Source of the DNA: Streptomyces canus
GTDB taxonomy: Bacteria > Actinomycetota > Actinomycetes > Streptomycetales > Streptomycetaceae
Direction of reading: 5' to 3'
Length of the DNA: 64,000 nucleotides
Assembly (NCBI RefSeq): GCF_001514145.1
Contig: NZ_KQ948656.1
Coordinates: forward strand, 868,001 to 932,000
Position numbers and translations under genes: made by a program. Each line of letters begins with the position of its first letter. Position 1 is the first letter of the stretch. A model generated the notes under the pieces. That model had not been told where the DNA came from. It was given only the letters and a program-made list of their open reading frames with translations, and did not search any database. Positions 42,524 through 50,780 of this stretch are shown here, piece by piece.

Positions 42524-44662
42524 GTGTCCGACGGGCATAGGTCCGCCCAGGCGCCGACGAGCGCCCGGACCCGGGTGGGACGGCCGCTGCTCTCCCTCGC
42601 GCTGGCGTCGATGATGGACGAGGTGCACGCCCACTCCGGCGCGGTGTATCTCGTGGCCGCCGACGAACCCGTGCTGGAGATGGCGGTGATGGCGGGCCTG
42701 CCGCGGGCGTTCGCGGCACCCTGGGAGCGGGTGGGGCTGAGCGCGCCGATCCCGGTCGCGGAGGCGGTACGGGAGCGGCGGCTGGTGTGGGTGGGCGGCG
42801 AGCACGAGATGGCGCGCCGCTTTCCGCGGATCGCCGTGGTGCTGCCGTATCCCTTCGCGCTGGCCGCGGTGCCGGTGGCGACCTCGTCCAAGGTGTACGG
42901 CGCCGTCTTCGTGACCTGGCCCGGTTCGCACCCGCCGGACTTGTCCGACCGGGAGCGGGAGCATCTGATCGCGGCCTGCGGGCGGCTCGCGGTGCGGCTG
43001 GAGCGGGCGGTGGAGGACAACGTGTCGCCGCACGCCGAACCGGATCTGCTGGGCGCGGCCCAGGTCGGAAGCCCGGCCGGGACGCTGGGCACGGTGGAGG
43101 CGGCACGGATGGTGGCGAGGCTGCCGTACGGACTGTGTTCGCTCGATCTGCACGGGCGGATCTCCTTCGCCAACGCCGCGGCGGCCGAGCTGATCGGTGT
43201 CCCGACCTCCCAGTTGCTGGGCTCGCAGCTGTGGGCGGCGGTGCCCTGGCTCAACGACCCGGTCTACGAGGACCGTTACCGGGCAGCGTTGCTCAGCCAG
43301 CACAGCACGTCGTTCGTGGCACTGCGGCCGCCCGGGGACTGGCTGTCGTTCCGGATGTACCCGAGCACGACCGGGCTGAGCGTCCGGGTCAGCCGGGCCC
43401 GGGCGGTGACGGACATGAACCGGTCCGGTCCGCAGCCCGGCGACTCGCCGCCCCGGCTGGTCACGATCTCGCAGCTGCTGAGCCTGGCCGGGGCGCTGAC
43501 CGAGGCGGTGGGTGTGCAGGACGTGGTGCAGCTGGTGGCGGACGAGATCGCCCCGGCGGTGGGGAGCCAGGCACTGGTCGTGCTCGGTTCCCGGGCGGGG
43601 CGGCTGCGCGTGCTCGGGCATCGCGGGTATCCGGACGCGCACGTCGTGGAGCGGTTCGACGGGCTGCCGCTGTCGGAACCGACGCCGGGTACGCATGCCC
43701 TGACCACCGGAGTGCCGGCGTTCTTCGACTCCCGGGAGCAGTTGGAACGCCTGTATCCGAGGCGGCACGCCACCCCTGACGGTTTCGAGGCCTGGGCCTA
43801 TCTGCCGCTGATCGCCTCCGGGCGCCCGGTGGGCACCTGTGTGCTGGCATACACCGAACGGCACCCCTTCCCCGCGGACGAGCGGGCGGTGCTGACGAGT
43901 CTCGGCGGGCTGATCGCGCAGGCCCTGGAGCGGGCCGTCCTGTACGACGCCAAGCACCAGTTGGCGCACGGCCTGCAGGCGGCCCTGCTGCCGCACAGCC
44001 TGCCTTCCCTCCCCGGCATCGACGCGGCGGCCCGCTATCTGCCGGCCACGCAGGGCATGGACATCGGCGGCGACTTCTACGACCTGGTGCCGGTGGACGG
44101 GCTGGCGGCGGCGGTGATCGGCGACGTGCAGGGACACAACGTGACGGCGGCCGGGCTGATGGGGCAGATCCGGACGGCGGTACGGGCGTACACGACCGTC
44201 GGCCAGACACCGGAGGAGGTCATGCGCTCGACGAACCGGCTACTGATCGACCTCGGCGCCGAGCTCTTCGCCAGCTGCCTGTATCTGCGGCTCGATCCGC
44301 GGCGGGGGCGGGCCGTCATGGCCCGGGCCGGGCATCCGCCCCCGCTGCTCCGGCGGCCGGACGGCCGGGTGCGGGTGCTGGACCTGGCCGGGGGCCCGCT
44401 GCTGGGCATCGACAGCTCGGCCGTCTACCCGACGACGGAGGTGGACCTCGCGCCCGGTTCCGTCCTCGCCCTCTACACCGACGGTTTGATCGAGTCCCCC
44501 GGTGTCGACATCGAGGACGCGCTCGCCGGTCTGGGACGGCAACTCGCCGACGCCGGTGACCGTCCGCTCGACGAGCTGGCCGACGAACTCGTCCGGCGCA
44601 GCGCGGCCGCGCGGGAGCGGATCGACGACGTGGCGTTGCTGTTGCTGCGGGCCTGCGACTGA
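42524..44662 (+). CDS. GAF-PAS-GAF-SpoIIE PP2C phosphatase
   Basis: 712-residue signalling phosphatase: GAF (~30-165), PAS (~185-290), GAF (~310-460) and an SpoIIE/PP2C domain (~475-705) with IGGDFYDLVPV, IGDVQGHNVTAAG, YTDGLIES and IDDVALLLL. It lacks the HATPase module carried by its counterpart at 32178. GGAGG at 42511-42515 favours the GTG at 42524. By family it dephosphorylates a STAS anti-sigma antagonist to release a sigma factor. The input signal is unknown. Confidence 0.9.
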   Translation: MSDGHRSAQAPTSARTRVGRPLLSLALASMMDEVHAHSGAVYLVAADEPVLEMAVMAGLPRAFAAPWERVGLSAPIPVAEAVRERRLVWVGGEHEMARRFPRIAVVLPYPFALAAVPVATSSKVYGAVFVTWPGSHPPDLSDREREHLIAACGRLAVRLERAVEDNVSPHAEPDLLGAAQVGSPAGTLGTVEAARMVARLPYGLCSLDLHGRISFANAAAAELIGVPTSQLLGSQLWAAVPWLNDPVYEDRYRAALLSQHSTSFVALRPPGDWLSFRMYPSTTGLSVRVSRARAVTDMNRSGPQPGDSPPRLVTISQLLSLAGALTEAVGVQDVVQLVADEIAPAVGSQALVVLGSRAGRLRVLGHRGYPDAHVVERFDGLPLSEPTPGTHALTTGVPAFFDSREQLERLYPRRHATPDGFEAWAYLPLIASGRPVGTCVLAYTERHPFPADERAVLTSLGGLIAQALERAVLYDAKHQLAHGLQAALLPHSLPSLPGIDAAARYLPATQGMDIGGDFYDLVPVDGLAAAVIGDVQGHNVTAAGLMGQIRTAVRAYTTVGQTPEEVMRSTNRLLIDLGAELFASCLYLRLDPRRGRAVMARAGHPPPLLRRPDGRVRVLDLAGGPLLGIDSSAVYPTTEVDLAPGSVLALYTDGLIESPGVDIEDALAGLGRQLADAGDRPLDELADELVRRSAAARERIDDVALLLLRACD

Positions 44663-44702
44663 CACAGGCGGAGAGTCGACCACCCACCCGGTGGAAACAC
44701 GC

Positions 44703-44734
44703 CGGTCCGGCCCTCCCGCCGGAGGGCCGGACCG
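44703..44734 (+). terminator. Terminator of the SpoIIE-type phosphatase gene
   Basis: A perfect 14-bp stem (CGGTCCGGCCCTCC with its complement) and a CGCC loop lie 40 bp after the stop codon. Confidence 0.8.
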
Positions 44735-44789
44735 TTGCACCTCCCGGGCCGGAACCGCGGTGTGGCCGGGAGGTGGTCGTGCGGGCCGG

Positions 44790-44829
44790 CGTCGGCAGCG
44801 GAGGGTGGGGGGGTGGGCCGCTGCCGACG
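44790..44829 (-). terminator. Terminator-like hairpin of the S1 protease gene
   Basis: CGTCGGCAGCGG (44790-44801) pairs with CCGCTGCCGACG (44818-44829) around a 16-base loop that is G-rich on the plus strand. It lies 35 bp beyond the protease stop codon. Confidence 0.65.
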
Positions 44830-44864
44830 CGGCCGGTTCAAGGTGTGGCGTCGGACCGACGGGG

Positions 44865-46313
44865 TCAGTTGTGCGTCTGACCCGCAGCATCACCCGCAGC
44901 GTCGCCGCCGGCGGCATCGCCCGCGCCGTTGCCGGTCTCCTGGCCGTTGCCGGCCTCCTCGCCACCGATCACGTCACCGCCGGCCTCCTCGCCGCCGACT
45001 TCCTGACCGGCGCCGACCTCCTCACCGGGGCTCGCGCTCGCGTCGCCACCGGCACCGGCCTCCTCGCCCGCACCGGCCCCGGCGTCGCCACCGGCACCCG
45101 CCTCGCCACCGGCACCCGCCTCGCCACCGGCACCGGCCTCCTCGCCGCCGGCCTGATCGTCACCCGCGCCCGCGCCGCCGGCCGCGTCACCCGCGCCGAG
45201 CGTGGCGCCGACCGCCTGCAGGGCGGTGGTCACCGGCTGGAAGAAGGTCTCGCCGCCGACGGTGCAGTCGCCGCTGCCGCCGGAGGTCAGACCGATGGCC
45301 GAGCCGTCCTGGGTGAACAGCGAACCGCCGCTGTCGCCGGGCTCGGCGCAGACGTCGGTCTGAATGAGCCCGGTGACAGTGCCCTCCGGGTAGTTGACGG
45401 TGGCGTCGAGTCCGAGGACCTGGCCGTCGGCGAGGCCCGTGGTGGAGCCCATCCGGAAGACCTGGGCGCCGACCTCGGCGTCCGCGGCCTGGCTGATCGC
45501 GACGGTCTGGCCGCCGCCGACGTTCACCTCGCTGGGTGCCTGGGTCGCCGGGTCGTCGTACTTGACCAGAGCGAAGTCGCCGTCGCCGGGGAAGGTGGCC
45601 TGGTCGACGGTGGCGATCGGCTGACCGTCCTCGGCGTCCGACCACTGTTCGGCCGCGACCCCGCAGTGACCCGCGGTCAGGAAGGCGGGGCTGCCGTCGC
45701 CCGCGGTGACGTTGAAGCCGAGCGAGCAGCGGGCGCCGCCGCCGAAGATCGCGTCACCGCCGGACACGAAGGTCTTGAAGGTGCCGGCCGACTTCTTGAT
45801 GGTCGCCATGTCGGAGCCGAGGCTCTTCACGGTCGACTCGATGGTGTTCCACTTGTCGCCGGTGACCGTGCTGTCGGCGGTCACGAGAATCTTGTTGGTG
45901 CGCGGGTCGACCGCCCAGGACGTGCCCGGGATGGTCGCCTCCTCCTTCAGGGTCTTCGCGCCGGCGGCCAGTTCGGTGAGGCTGTTGTCGACCTCGCGGA
46001 CCTTCGCACCGGCCTTCTTCGCCTGCACGACGACGTTGTTGTTGTCGCCGGATATGACGTTCACGACGAGCTGCTGGCTGTCGGAGTCGTAGTAGGACCC
46101 GGCGAAGGCGTCGCCGAGCAACTCCTCGAGCTGCGAGGCGAGGTCCGAGGCGTCCGTCGCCTTCAGAGTCTTCGGCGCGACGGCGGCCGCGTCGTTCGAC
46201 GAGCCGTCCTGGGAAGCGTTGGCGTTGGGCAGCAGAATCGCGGCAGCTCCGAGCGCCACCACGGTGCCTGCCGCGAACGCGGCCTTGCGCTTCGGAATTC
46301 GCTTGTGACTCAA
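44865..46313 (-). CDS. Secreted S1 (streptogrisin-type) protease with acidic Gly/Ala/Glu tail
   Basis: 482-residue preproprotease. A TTG start at 46313 (LSHKRIPKRKA) is supported by AGGAGG 9 bases upstream. A signal peptide and prodomain (~30-165) precede a chymotrypsin-fold catalytic domain (~170-355) with the triad His in LTAGHCG, Asp in GDFALVKYDD and Ser in AEPGDSGGSL. The remaining ~110 residues are a low-complexity tail of repeated AGAGGE-type units, acidic and Gly-rich, a possible spacer or wall-anchoring region. It is encoded next to, but opposite, the peptide-export cluster. Confidence 0.92.
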   Translation of the reverse strand: MSHKRIPKRKAAFAAGTVVALGAAAILLPNANASQDGSSNDAAAVAPKTLKATDASDLASQLEELLGDAFAGSYYDSDSQQLVVNVISGDNNNVVVQAKKAGAKVREVDNSLTELAAGAKTLKEEATIPGTSWAVDPRTNKILVTADSTVTGDKWNTIESTVKSLGSDMATIKKSAGTFKTFVSGGDAIFGGGARCSLGFNVTAGDGSPAFLTAGHCGVAAEQWSDAEDGQPIATVDQATFPGDGDFALVKYDDPATQAPSEVNVGGGQTVAISQAADAEVGAQVFRMGSTTGLADGQVLGLDATVNYPEGTVTGLIQTDVCAEPGDSGGSLFTQDGSAIGLTSGGSGDCTVGGETFFQPVTTALQAVGATLGAGDAAGGAGAGDDQAGGEEAGAGGEAGAGGEAGAGGDAGAGAGEEAGAGGDASASPGEEVGAGQEVGGEEAGGDVIGGEEAGNGQETGNGAGDAAGGDAAGDAAGQTHN

Positions 46314-46503
46314 ACTTCTCGACCTCCTGGGGGACCGGAGTCTGTAACCGCCGTACGGCAGTTGGTTGTTCGGGGCGCCTGGATGGCCATGGGTACGCAC
46401 GGTGCACGCGGTGCGTTCAATGCCGTTTCTTTACGCCCCGATTGCCACGCCGATTCGGCCACGGGCCGTGCCGGGCGGGCCGCGGGCGGGAACAATCCCC
46501 CAT

Positions 46504-46917
46504 ATGACGATGACGCCCGCCGAAGCCGACAAGATCCTCGCCGACAACTTCGCCCCTTGGGTCCTCGACCTCGGTCTGTCGGTCGAGACGCTCGGCGACG
46601 ACCATGCGGTCCTGCGACTTCCCTGGTCACAGCGGTTGGCGCGGGAGGGCGGCGCGTTGTCGGGCCAGGCCCTGATGGCCGCCGCCGACACCGCCACGGT
46701 GATCGCCGTCTCGGCGGCCAGGGGCGCCTACGGACCGATGACGACGGTGCAGCAGTCCACCAGCTTCCAGCGGGCGGTGTCCGGTTCGGATGTCCTGATC
46801 AAGGCGGTCGTCACCAAGCTGGGCCGCCGCATGGCGTTCGCCGACATCACGATGACCGACTCCGCATCGGGTGATCTCGCGGCCCGCGCGAGCACGGTCT
46901 ACGCACTTCTGGGCTGA
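46504..46917 (+). CDS. PaaI/hotdog-fold thioesterase
   Basis: 137-residue single hotdog-domain protein. The central helix and strand pattern is GGALSGQALMAAADTATVIAVSAARG, followed by TVQQSTSFQRAVSGSDVLIKAVVTKLGRRMAFADITMTD. These enzymes hydrolyse acyl-CoA thioesters in the cytoplasm. The start ATG 46504 begins the folded domain. It stands alone, and a role in the neighbouring peptide cluster is not indicated. Confidence 0.82.
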   Translation: MTMTPAEADKILADNFAPWVLDLGLSVETLGDDHAVLRLPWSQRLAREGGALSGQALMAAADTATVIAVSAARGAYGPMTTVQQSTSFQRAVSGSDVLIKAVVTKLGRRMAFADITMTDSASGDLAARASTVYALLG

Positions 46918-47367
46918 CACGCTCAGCGAACGGTCAGCGACGGTCCGTTGTGAAGAGCGCCCCGAATCCCCTCTCCCATGAATCTGCACATCGAATGCGC
47001 AACCAAGTCACCGCGAGCGGAAGTTCTGCACAAGCGCGGACCGGCGCCCATGTCATTGGCGAGGTGTGTCGCATTCGCCACGGCGACGACGAGGGCCCCT
47101 TCACGCCGCCGCAACATCACCTGTGAAGAAGTCGGCACCAAGGCGTGCGCAAGCCTGCACGGATGAAGGCTTCTGTGACTCAAGTGCCCTGGTGGGACCG
47201 GTGGTTAATTGGAAGGGCGGAGCGGCGGCGTGCTTTGATCCATCGCACCGCAGGGCCGTTCGGGTTTCCGGAAACGGGATCCGTCGCCTTGTGATTGCGG
47301 CCGTCATCTGTCCCCAGAGGGGGCCGCTCCCCCCTTGTGAAATACCCATACGAAGGGAAGTTCCATC
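46918..47367. other. Long leader/promoter region of the GG-leader peptide gene
   Basis: About 450 bp of lower GC content. It contains copy 1 of a repeated motif (47051-47080) seen again before the HlyD gene. Open frames here have poor third-position G/C bias and overlap unnaturally, so I see no gene. Confidence 0.55.
47051..47080 (+). repeat. Repeated element TGTCATTGGC...GCATTCGC, copy 1
   Basis: TGTCATTGGC, four variable bases, TGTGTC then GCATTCGC. The same layout occurs at 47700-47728 with about 20 of 28 positions identical. It lies 317 bp upstream of the peptide start. Confidence 0.6.
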
Positions 47368-47583
47368 ATGAACTCCACCCCCCAGGTTGAGACCGTCGAG
47401 ATCTCGGACGCCGACCTCGACAACGTCTCCGGCGGCCTGCAGCTCAACGCCCTCGGCACCGTCACCAGCCTGGTGGACGGCGTCGCCCCGGTTTCCGGCC
47501 TGGTCAACACGGCCGTCGGCACCGTTGAGGGTGTGACCGGCCTGAACACCGCCCCGGTCACCGGCCTGGTCGCCGGTCTCTGA
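47368..47583 (+). CDS. Double-glycine leader peptide, exported bacteriocin-like
   Basis: 71-residue peptide. The leader MNSTPQVETVEISDADLDNVSGG ends in a classical GG processing site with the acidic ISDADLDNV motif of C39-processed peptides. The 48-residue core starts LQLNALGTVTSLVDG and contains VAPVSGL and APVTGLVAGL. It has no Cys, no aromatic and no basic residue. A GAAGGGAAG ribosome site precedes ATG 47368. The transporter set downstream includes a peptidase suited to cut this leader. Whether the core is an antimicrobial, a signal or a surface peptide is unknown. Confidence 0.87.
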   Translation: MNSTPQVETVEISDADLDNVSGGLQLNALGTVTSLVDGVAPVSGLVNTAVGTVEGVTGLNTAPVTGLVAGL

Positions 47584-47613
47584 TCACATTCTTCGTGATC
47601 TGATCACTTTCTT
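47581..47613 (+). repeat. 13-bp direct repeat at the peptide gene stop
   Basis: TGATCACATTCTT at 47581-47593 and TGATCACTTTCTT at 47601-47613 differ at one base and are separated by CGTGATC. They start on the stop codon of the peptide gene. Confidence 0.55.
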
Positions 47614-47624
47614 GTGGTCGACCC

Positions 47625-47656
47625 GTCCCGGAGCCGCAAACCGGCGGTTCCGGGAC
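47625..47656 (+). terminator. Attenuator-type hairpin after the peptide gene
   Basis: GTCCCGGA (47625-47632) pairs with TCCGGGAC (47649-47656), with an inner GCCG/CGGC helix. Located between the peptide and its exporter genes, it could uncouple high peptide from low transporter expression. Confidence 0.6.
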
Positions 47657-47699
47657 TCTTGGGTGCCGTAATCCGGCCGGCTCATGCGAGTCGGTCCTT

Positions 47700-47728
47700 T
47701 GTCATTGGCAGCATGCGTAGCATTCGCA
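47700..47728 (+). repeat. Repeated element TGTCATTGGC...GCATTCGC, copy 2
   Basis: Second copy of the element at 47051, here 54 bp upstream of the HlyD start, a normal promoter or activator-site distance. Confidence 0.6.
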
Positions 47729-47753
47729 CGCTTTCGCAGGTGAGGGAAGACCC

Positions 47754-48560
47754 GTGCAGTTCCGCCAACAGGCCCTCGCCAAGCTCCAGTCACCGGAGGA
47801 GCTCGACCTTCCGGTGCGCTTCGCCCGTCCGCAGGGCTGGCTGGTGATGTCCGTGACGGTGGTCGTGATGGCCGCCGCCTCGGTGTGGGCGGTGACCGGC
47901 TCGGTCGCCTCCACGGTGAGCGCGCCCGCCATCCTCACCCACGGGCAGGGCAGTTACATCCTGCAGAGCCCGGTCGCGGGCCAGGTCACCCAGGTGATCG
48001 CCAAGGAGGGCACCCAGCTGCCCGCCGACTCCCCTGTGCTGAAGGTCCGTACGCCCGACGGCGACACCGTCGTCCGCACGGTCGCCGCGGGCCGGCTCAC
48101 CGCACTGGCGGCCACCATCGGGCAGATCATCTCGACCGGCGCGAACGTCGCCGCCGTGGAGAAGGTCGCCCACACCTCCGATCCGATGTACGCCACGGTC
48201 TACGTACCCGCCGAGAACGCGGCCTCCATCCCCGAGAACGCCGCCGTGGACCTGACCGTCTCCTCGGTGCCCACCCAGGAGTACGGCGTGCTGCGCGGCC
48301 ATGTGAAGTCGGTGGACCGCTCGGCCCAGTCGGCGCAGCAGATCGCCGCGTTCCTCGGGGACAGCCAGCTCGGCGAGCAGTTCACCAAGGACGGCCGGCC
48401 GGTCGCCGTACTCGTGAGGCTGGACAAGTCCAAGGGCACGAAGAGCGGTTACCGGTGGTCCTCCGCCGAGGGTCCGCCCTTCGCCCTCACCTCCATGACC
48501 GTGGCCTCGGGTTCGATCCGGCTGGCCGATCAGCGTCCCGTCGATTGGCTGCTGCCGTGA
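47754..48560 (+). CDS. HlyD-type membrane-fusion protein of peptide exporter (NHLM type)
   Basis: 268-residue protein with one N-terminal membrane helix (GWLVMSVTVVVMAAASVWAVTG) and an extracytoplasmic part with a biotinyl-lipoyl-like hairpin (SPVAGQVTQVIAKEG and VAAGRLTALAATIGQ). It resembles the HlyD component of NHLP/NHLM bacteriocin export systems. In a Gram-positive host it would dock on the ABC transporter and guide the peptide through the wall. It starts at a GTG (47754), and its stop overlaps the next start (GTGA). Confidence 0.85.
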   Translation: MQFRQQALAKLQSPEELDLPVRFARPQGWLVMSVTVVVMAAASVWAVTGSVASTVSAPAILTHGQGSYILQSPVAGQVTQVIAKEGTQLPADSPVLKVRTPDGDTVVRTVAAGRLTALAATIGQIISTGANVAAVEKVAHTSDPMYATVYVPAENAASIPENAAVDLTVSSVPTQEYGVLRGHVKSVDRSAQSAQQIAAFLGDSQLGEQFTKDGRPVAVLVRLDKSKGTKSGYRWSSAEGPPFALTSMTVASGSIRLADQRPVDWLLP

Positions 48561-50779
48561 GCACCGCACAGGACACCCGGAGCAGGCGCCGCTCCGCCCC
48601 GCCCAGACGCCCGGTCCCCAAGGGGAAGGCGAAGACGGTCCGTACGCCCACCGTCCTCCAGATGGAGGCGGTGGAATGCGGCGCCGCGTCCCTCGCGATG
48701 GTGCTCGGCCACTACGGCAAGCACGTCCCGCTGGAGGAGCTGCGCATCGCCTGCGGTGTCTCCCGGGACGGCTCGCGCGCCAGCAACCTCCTCAAGGCGG
48801 CCCGCAGTTACGGCCTGACGGCCAAGGGCATGCAGATGGACACGGCCGCACTCGCCGAGGTCAAGACGCCGGCGGTGCTGTTCTGGGAGTTCAACCACTA
48901 CGTCGTCTACGACGGCATGGGCCGCCGCTTCGGCCGCCGCGGTGTCTACATCAACGACCCCGGCAAGGGCCGCCGTTTCGTCCCGATGGAGGACTTCGAC
49001 GGCAGCTTCACCGGCGTCGTGCTGGTGATGGAGCCCGGCGAGGGCTTCACCAGGGGCGGCCGCAAGCCGGGTGTTCTCGGCGCGATGCCGGCCCGGCTGC
49101 GGGGCACCGCGGGCACCATGCCGACGGCGGTGCTGGCGAGCCTGCTGCTGGTGCTGGTCGGCGCGGCAACTCCCGCGCTGAGCCGCACCTACATCGACAT
49201 GTTCCTGATCGGGGGGCAGACCTCGCTGCTCGGCGTGCTGTTCGCGTCGATGGGGGCCTGCGTGGCCCTCACTCTGGCCCTGACCTGGCTCCAGCAGGCG
49301 AACCTGCTGCACGGCCGCATCATCTCCTCGACGCTGTCCAGCGCCCGCTTCCTGCGCCATCTGCTGCGCCTCCCGGTGACGTTCTTCTCGCAGCGCAGCC
49401 CGGCCGACCTGGTGCAGCGCCTGCAGTCCAACGACCAGGTGGCCGAGACCCTGGCCCGTGACCTCGCGGCGGCGGGCGTCGACGCCGTGGTCGTCGTCCT
49501 CTACGCACTCCTGCTCTACACCTACGACCCCCAGCTCACCTATGTCGGCATCGGTGTGGCCCTGCTGAACGTGGTGGCCATGCGGGTCGTCATCCGACTG
49601 CGTGCCACGCGTACGGCGAAGCTGCGCGCCGACAGCGCACGGCTCACCAACACCGCCTACACCGGGCTGCAGTTGATCGAGACGATGAAGGCGACCGGCG
49701 GCGAGGACGGCTACTTCCGCAAGTGGGCCGGGCAGCACGCCACCACGCTGGAGGAGCAGCAGCGGCTCGGTGTACCAAGCGCCTGGCTGGGTGTGGTCGC
49801 CCCGATGCTGGCCACCTTCAACAGCGCCCTCATCCTCTGGATCGGCGGCATGCGGGCGATCGAGGGCGGTATCTCCGTCGGCCTGCTGGTCGCCTTCCAG
49901 GCACTGGTCACCCGGTTCACCGCGCCGATCACCCGCCTGAACGGCGTGGCCGGCCGCATCCAGGACTTCGCGGCGGACGTGGCCCGGCTGAAGGACGTCG
50001 AGAACTTCAAGGCCGACCCGCTCTACGGCCGCCCCGGCGCCGGCGACTCGACCCGAAGGCTGCACGGCCATGTCGAGCTGCAGAACATCACCTTCGGCTA
50101 CAACCCGCTCGACAAGCCCCTGCTGACCGGCTTCGACCTGACCGTCGGCCCCGGCCAGCAGGTGGCGCTGGTCGGCGGCTCCGGCAGCGGCAAGTCGACC
50201 GTCTCCCGGCTGATCTCGGGGCTGTACACGCCCTGGGAGGGGGTGATCCGCATCGACGGACAGCGTCTGGACGACATTCCGCGCGGCGCGCTCGCGTCCT
50301 CGGTGTCCTTCGTCGACCAGGACGTCTTCCTCTTCGAGGGCTCGGTCCGCGACAACGTGGCGCTGTGGGACCCGTCGGTCCCGGACGACGCCGTGGTGGA
50401 CGCGCTGCGGGACGCGGCCCTGTACGACGTGGTGATGCGCCGCCCGGGCGGCATCCACAGCAGGGTCGAGCAGGACGGCCGCAACTTCTCCGGCGGGCAG
50501 CGCCAACGCCTGGAGATCGCGCGGGCGTTGGTGCGCCGGCCCAGCATCCTGGTCCTCGACGAGGTGACCAGCGCGCTGGACGCGGAGACCGAGCTGGTCG
50601 TCATGGACAACCTGCGCAAGCGCGGCTGCGCCTGTGTGGTGATCGCGCACCGGCTCAGCACCGTGCGCGACAGCGACGAGATCGTCGTACTGCAACACGG
50701 CACGATCGTGGAACGCGGGCGGCACGAGGAGCTGGTGGCGCACGGTGGCGCGTACGCGGCGCTGGTCAAGGAACGGTGA
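48557..50779 (+). CDS. Peptidase-containing ABC transporter (C39-TMD-NBD, NHLP ABC1)
   Basis: 740-residue PCAT-type transporter. The C39 peptidase domain (~30-165) has the catalytic Cys in QMEAVECGAASLAM, His in FNHYVVYDG and Asp in INDPGKG. Six membrane helices (~185-470) follow, then an ATPase with Walker A GGSGSGKS, signature SGGQRQRLEIARAL and Walker B ILVLDEVTSALD. It should cut the GG leader of the 47368 peptide and export the core. The start GTG 48557 overlaps the HlyD stop by 4 bp, showing coupled translation. Confidence 0.94.
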   Translation: MSTAQDTRSRRRSAPPRRPVPKGKAKTVRTPTVLQMEAVECGAASLAMVLGHYGKHVPLEELRIACGVSRDGSRASNLLKAARSYGLTAKGMQMDTAALAEVKTPAVLFWEFNHYVVYDGMGRRFGRRGVYINDPGKGRRFVPMEDFDGSFTGVVLVMEPGEGFTRGGRKPGVLGAMPARLRGTAGTMPTAVLASLLLVLVGAATPALSRTYIDMFLIGGQTSLLGVLFASMGACVALTLALTWLQQANLLHGRIISSTLSSARFLRHLLRLPVTFFSQRSPADLVQRLQSNDQVAETLARDLAAAGVDAVVVVLYALLLYTYDPQLTYVGIGVALLNVVAMRVVIRLRATRTAKLRADSARLTNTAYTGLQLIETMKATGGEDGYFRKWAGQHATTLEEQQRLGVPSAWLGVVAPMLATFNSALILWIGGMRAIEGGISVGLLVAFQALVTRFTAPITRLNGVAGRIQDFAADVARLKDVENFKADPLYGRPGAGDSTRRLHGHVELQNITFGYNPLDKPLLTGFDLTVGPGQQVALVGGSGSGKSTVSRLISGLYTPWEGVIRIDGQRLDDIPRGALASSVSFVDQDVFLFEGSVRDNVALWDPSVPDDAVVDALRDAALYDVVMRRPGGIHSRVEQDGRNFSGGQRQRLEIARALVRRPSILVLDEVTSALDAETELVVMDNLRKRGCACVVIAHRLSTVRDSDEIVVLQHGTIVERGRHEELVAHGGAYAALVKER

Positions 50780-50780
50780 G

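Noticed and set aside
45001..45180. Array of short GC-rich repeats suggestive of CRISPR or VNTR DNA
   Set aside because: The repeats are codon-level repeats of the Gly/Ala/Glu protease tail with irregular period and no spacers; not a CRISPR array.
44502..46874. Long plus-strand frame over the S1 protease
   Set aside because: It mirrors the low-complexity tail and catalytic domain of the protease, whose His-Asp-Ser motifs and TTG start with AGGAGG are unambiguous.
47066..47371. Open frame of about 100 codons ending in an ATGA overlap with the peptide gene
   Set aside because: The overlap looked like a coupled upstream gene, but third positions are not G/C-biased, the composition is atypical and no ribosome site exists.
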